Assembly (NCBI RefSeq): GCF_030252345.1
Contig: NZ_CP126980.1
Coordinates: 4,913,501-4,977,500 of the forward strand
Source of the DNA: Actinoplanes oblitus
GTDB lineage: Bacteria; Actinomycetota; Actinomycetes; Mycobacteriales; Micromonosporaceae
DNA length: 64,000 bases
Direction of reading: 5' to 3'
Notes under the pieces: generated by a model
The model's input: the letters and a program-made list of their open reading frames with translations, nothing else
Told to the model about the DNA's origin: nothing
Database searches by the model: none
Translations under genes and position numbers: made by a program
Shown here: positions 61,201-64,000 of the stretch, piece by piece
Position numbering within the stretch: position 1 is the first letter of the stretch
How the letters are laid out: the number at the start of each line of letters is the position of its first letter

Positions 61201-62640
61201 ATGGCTGGTGCCGCATCGCGATGGGTTCTGGCGCTGCTGCTCGGATCGAGCACGGCGCTCGTGGCGGCGACGCCCGCCGAGGCGGTTCCGGCCGCCTCGT
61301 GCGCTGTCGGCGCCGTGAGTGCGGCGGATCGCGCGATAGCGGCCCAGTTGAAGCCCTCGATGAACGGGCGGCGGCTCGGCCAGTCGGTCAGCGGGCGGGC
61401 CATCGCCTGCGCGCGGGTCGTCGTCGGCGTCGTCCAGCAGCGCAAACTCGGGCAGCGGGCGGCGCTCATCGCGATCACCACGGCGATCGCCGAGAGCGAG
61501 CTGACCAACCACATCGTCGCGGTCGACCACGACAGCCTGGGACTGTTCCAGCAGCGGGCCTCGCAGGGCTGGGGGCGCCCGGAGCAGCTGATCGACCCGA
61601 CGTACGCGACGAACGCCTTCCTGAACGCGATGCTCCGCAAATACCCGGACAGCCGCTGGATGAGCGGGGACATCGGGGCGATCTGCCAGAAGGTGCAGAT
61701 CTCGGCACGGCCGGCGGCGTACGCGCCGGAGGTGCACGACGCCGCGCTGATCGTGGCAGCGGTCTGGTCCCGGCCCGCCGGGACGTCGACGCCCCGCCCG
61801 GCGACCACGACGACGCCGATCGGCCCGTTCCAGAAGACGCTCGTCACCGCCCAGGTCCCGACGGCCGGGTGGGACGGCCGGCACGCGCTCGCGATGGCCG
61901 ACTGGAACGGCGACAACAAACCCGACCTGTTCGTGGTGACCGGGGCGGGTGCCACCACCGGCCGGACCGAGATCCGGATCATGGACGGGGCGACGAACTT
62001 CCTGTCGCTGCTGCTGGTGACGGCGACGGTGCTGGGACCGACCGACGAGCGGCACGCGTACGCGTTCACCGACTGGAACGGCGACAAGAAGCCGGACCTG
62101 ATCCTGACGCAGCGGTCCGGGACGGCGAGCGGGCGTACCGAAGTGCGCGTCGTCGACGGCGCGTCCAACTTCCAGAAGGATCTGCTGAACACGGCGACCG
62201 GGCTGCCGGCGACCGACGACCGCTACCAGTTCGCGGTGGCGGACTGGACCGGCGACGGGCGGGCCGACCTGGTCGCGGCGCAGACGGCCGGGACGAGAAG
62301 CGGGAAGGTCGAGGTCCAGGTCCTCGACGGAGCGTCGAACTTCCAGCAGGTCGCGCCGGCCGTGGTCAGCGGCACGCCGGCCGGGGCCGGTGTGCAGGTC
62401 GCGGCGCTGGACTGGAACGCCGACAAGCGGCTCGATCTGGTGACCCTGCAGAACGGCGGCCTGCGGGCCTGGGACGGGACGGGGCTCGGACGGTCACTGG
62501 CCCAGGCGAACGCCGCCGTCGTCGGCAAGGAGGTCGTGGTCACCGACTGGAACGCCGACGGGCACCCGGATCTCGCGGCCGTCCAGGCGGCGGGCACCAC
62601 CCCGGGCCTGGCCGAGGTGTCGGTCCTCGCGGGGCAGTAA
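61201..62640 (+). CDS. Secreted transglycosylase-like protein with FG-GAP/VCBS repeats
   Basis: 479 residues. Signal peptide (about 1-29). Residues about 75-180 resemble the lysozyme-like domain of actinobacterial cell-wall proteins: ALIAITTAIAESELTNHIVAVDHDSLGLFQQRASQGWGRPEQL, with the glutamate in AESEL at the catalytic position. From about 215 four FG-GAP-type repeats follow, each with a calcium-type loop (DWNGDNKPDL, DWNGDKKPDL, DWTGDGRADL, DWNADKRLDL, DWNADGHPDL). Probably a peptidoglycan-acting enzyme held at the surface by a propeller. ATG 61201. Confidence 0.85.
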   Translation: MAGAASRWVLALLLGSSTALVAATPAEAVPAASCAVGAVSAADRAIAAQLKPSMNGRRLGQSVSGRAIACARVVVGVVQQRKLGQRAALIAITTAIAESELTNHIVAVDHDSLGLFQQRASQGWGRPEQLIDPTYATNAFLNAMLRKYPDSRWMSGDIGAICQKVQISARPAAYAPEVHDAALIVAAVWSRPAGTSTPRPATTTTPIGPFQKTLVTAQVPTAGWDGRHALAMADWNGDNKPDLFVVTGAGATTGRTEIRIMDGATNFLSLLLVTATVLGPTDERHAYAFTDWNGDKKPDLILTQRSGTASGRTEVRVVDGASNFQKDLLNTATGLPATDDRYQFAVADWTGDGRADLVAAQTAGTRSGKVEVQVLDGASNFQQVAPAVVSGTPAGAGVQVAALDWNADKRLDLVTLQNGGLRAWDGTGLGRSLAQANAAVVGKEVVVTDWNADGHPDLAAVQAAGTTPGLAEVSVLAGQ

Positions 62641-62673
62641 CGCGTCAGCCGGACCGCTGGCGTTCCTCCGACG

Positions 62674-63990
62674 GTGGCGACATCCGAGACGGATGGGTCG
62701 GCTTCGGGCTCTGTCGCCGGTGCTGTGCGGGTGACCGAGGCGGGGTGGCGCCGGGATCTCCGCTGGCGGTGGGCTGCCTTCGCGACGAGCGAGGTCGGCA
62801 GCGCGCTGGGCTACTCGGCGTTGCCGATCGTCGCGGTCCTGGTGCTCAGGTCATCGGATTTTCAGGTCGCCCTGTTGAACGTGCTCGCCGGTGTCGTCAG
62901 CGCTGTACTGGCGTTGCCCCTGGGCCCCTGGATCGAGCATCACCGCAAGCTGCCGGTGATGGTCGCGGCGGATCTGCTGCGCTTCGCGGTGATCGTGTCG
63001 ATACCCGCTGCTGCCCTGCTTGGCGTTCTGACCTACTGGCAGCTGTGCCTGGTCGCGGTCGTGCAGATGGTGGCTCGTTTGGTGTTCAACTCGGCCGGAG
63101 TCGCGCAACTGCGGACGTTGGTGCCGATCGAGCATCGGCCGGCGGCCAACGGCCGATTCGAGACGACGTTGTGGACCGCGAACGCGATGGGCAATCCCGC
63201 GGGCGGCGTGATCGTTTCGTGGTTCGGCGCCACCGTCACGATGGTTCTCGACGCCGTCAGCTTCCTCGCCTCCGCTCTGCTGCTGCGCCGGCTTCGAACG
63301 ACCGAGCCGCCGCCAACCCGGGCCACGGAGCACCACTGGGCGCGCGACATCACGGCGGGATGGCGCTACATCCTCAGGCATCGTGGACTGGCGGACCTGT
63401 TCTGGAACTCGATCATTTTCGGGGGCTGCCTCATGGCCCTCACTCCGCTGCTGACCATCATCGTCCTGCGTGATCTCGGCTTCGCTGCATGGCAGTTCGG
63501 ACTGATCAGCGGCGTTGCGGGAGTGGCCGGAACCCTCGGGTCGTTGCTGAGCAAGCCATTGACGACACGGCTCGGCGGCCACCGGCTCTTGCTTCTCGGC
63601 GGTGTCGGCCGCAACCTGTGGCTCTGCCTCATCCCGTTCGCGCCGTCGTCGACTATCGGATTCATCATGATCGCCGCCTCAGAGTTCTTGCTGGTGTTCT
63701 TCGCTGGCATGTTCAACCCGGCCTTCGCGACCTACCGCATGAACGCCACCGATGACGCGCACATGTCCCGGGTGGTCCTGGCGTGGTCCGTCACCAACAA
63801 GACGATCCAGCCGATATTCACTGCCGCCGCCGGCGCTCTCGCTGCCGCCACCAGCGCGAAGACATCGGTGATCGCCCTGGCCGTGATCCTGGTGTTCGGC
63901 ATCGTGTTGCTGCCGTGGCGCCACGACACGCAGGGCAAACCAGCCCAGCCATCACCCGACACGAAGGCACCGCGCCGCCAGCGTCACTAG
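62674..63990 (+). CDS. MFS transporter (MFS_3 type)
   Basis: 438 residues with about 12 membrane segments: WRWAAFATSEVGSALGYSALPIVAVLVLRSSDFQVALLNVLAGVVSAVLALPLGPWIEHHRKLPVM and VFNSAGVAQLRTLVPIEHR, the usual MFS_3 exporter marks. GTG 62674, close after the FG-GAP gene. Compared with the genes around it, more codons end in A or T, which may indicate later acquisition. The substrate is not readable. The protein ends 10 bases before the window edge. Confidence 0.88.
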   Translation: MATSETDGSASGSVAGAVRVTEAGWRRDLRWRWAAFATSEVGSALGYSALPIVAVLVLRSSDFQVALLNVLAGVVSAVLALPLGPWIEHHRKLPVMVAADLLRFAVIVSIPAAALLGVLTYWQLCLVAVVQMVARLVFNSAGVAQLRTLVPIEHRPAANGRFETTLWTANAMGNPAGGVIVSWFGATVTMVLDAVSFLASALLLRRLRTTEPPPTRATEHHWARDITAGWRYILRHRGLADLFWNSIIFGGCLMALTPLLTIIVLRDLGFAAWQFGLISGVAGVAGTLGSLLSKPLTTRLGGHRLLLLGGVGRNLWLCLIPFAPSSTIGFIMIAASEFLLVFFAGMFNPAFATYRMNATDDAHMSRVVLAWSVTNKTIQPIFTAAAGALAAATSAKTSVIALAVILVFGIVLLPWRHDTQGKPAQPSPDTKAPRRQRH

Positions 63991-64000
63991 GCGGATGGTG

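Noticed and set aside
62141..62156. GGGCGTACCGAAGTG, resembling the intergenic repeat
   Set aside because: It is inside the FG-GAP gene and encodes repeat residues (GRTEVR); the match stops after the short core.

Overview
The window is very GC-rich, with coding frames that carry G or C at almost every third position, GTG/TTG starts, Tat signals and actinobacterial protein families (ECF sigma factor with a SnoaL-like tail, DUF574 methyltransferase, DUF4097, SUKH proteins, F420-type LLM oxidoreductase). Together with a CheW protein and many plant-polymer hydrolases this suggests a filamentous, possibly motile-spored actinomycete of the Micromonosporaceae (Actinoplanes-like). The genus is an inference from content, not from a marker gene. 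I see no rRNA, tRNA, CRISPR array, prophage or biosynthetic gene cluster.

Layout. 0-9 kb: end of a WD40 protein, a DHFR-like protein divergent from an ECF sigma factor, a secreted GH54 arabinofuranosidase with CBM42, an MFS carrier, a ThrE-type exporter, a SUKH-3/YwqJ-like pair and a frameshifted response regulator. 9-15 kb: a second GH54 enzyme with a ricin-type lectin domain, a membrane-GNAT fusion, a STAS protein, a divergent SRPBCC/TetR pair and a secreted M4 protease. 15-20.5 kb: a two-component system divergent from an ABC ATPase/FtsX permease pair. 21-28 kb: an RpiR-regulated operon for uptake and cleavage of an amino-sugar oligosaccharide (binding protein, two permeases, cytoplasmic GH20, secreted unknown). 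28-34 kb: secreted PHB-depolymerase-like esterase, PAS-GAF histidine kinase, and a GH11 xylanase-CE4 deacetylase operon, both with CBM2.

34-45 kb is patchier: broken genes, remnants of one transposase family, an MFS carrier, a metallo-beta-lactamase-fold hydrolase, a GH71/99-like secreted enzyme, a SUKH-alpha/beta hydrolase pair, small unknown proteins and an XRE regulator. 45-64 kb returns to ordinary chromosomal genes: DUF4097, acetyltransferases, an LLM oxidoreductase, a HIT-like protein, a Rieske lipoprotein, an Lrp regulator divergent from a branched-chain 2-oxoacid dehydrogenase operon (E1 alpha, E1 beta, E2, lipoate ligase), a serine hydrolase, methyltransferase, CheW, a flavin monooxygenase, a secreted transglycosylase-like/FG-GAP protein and an MFS carrier.

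How the genes work together. The secreted GH54 (two), GH11, CE4 and esterase proteins together could strip side chains from and cut arabinoxylan. Both GH54 genes carry similar LacI-type operator sequences over well-placed promoters, suggesting one sugar-responsive repressor. The RpiR operon lacks its own ATPase, as sugar ABC systems in actinomycetes often do, and its GH20 enzyme has no signal peptide, so imported oligosaccharide is probably cut inside the cell.

The most unusual signal not explained by genes is a short intergenic repeat with core GTACCGGAAA. It occurs at least eight times, always just after a stop codon or between genes, sometimes as facing inverted copies.
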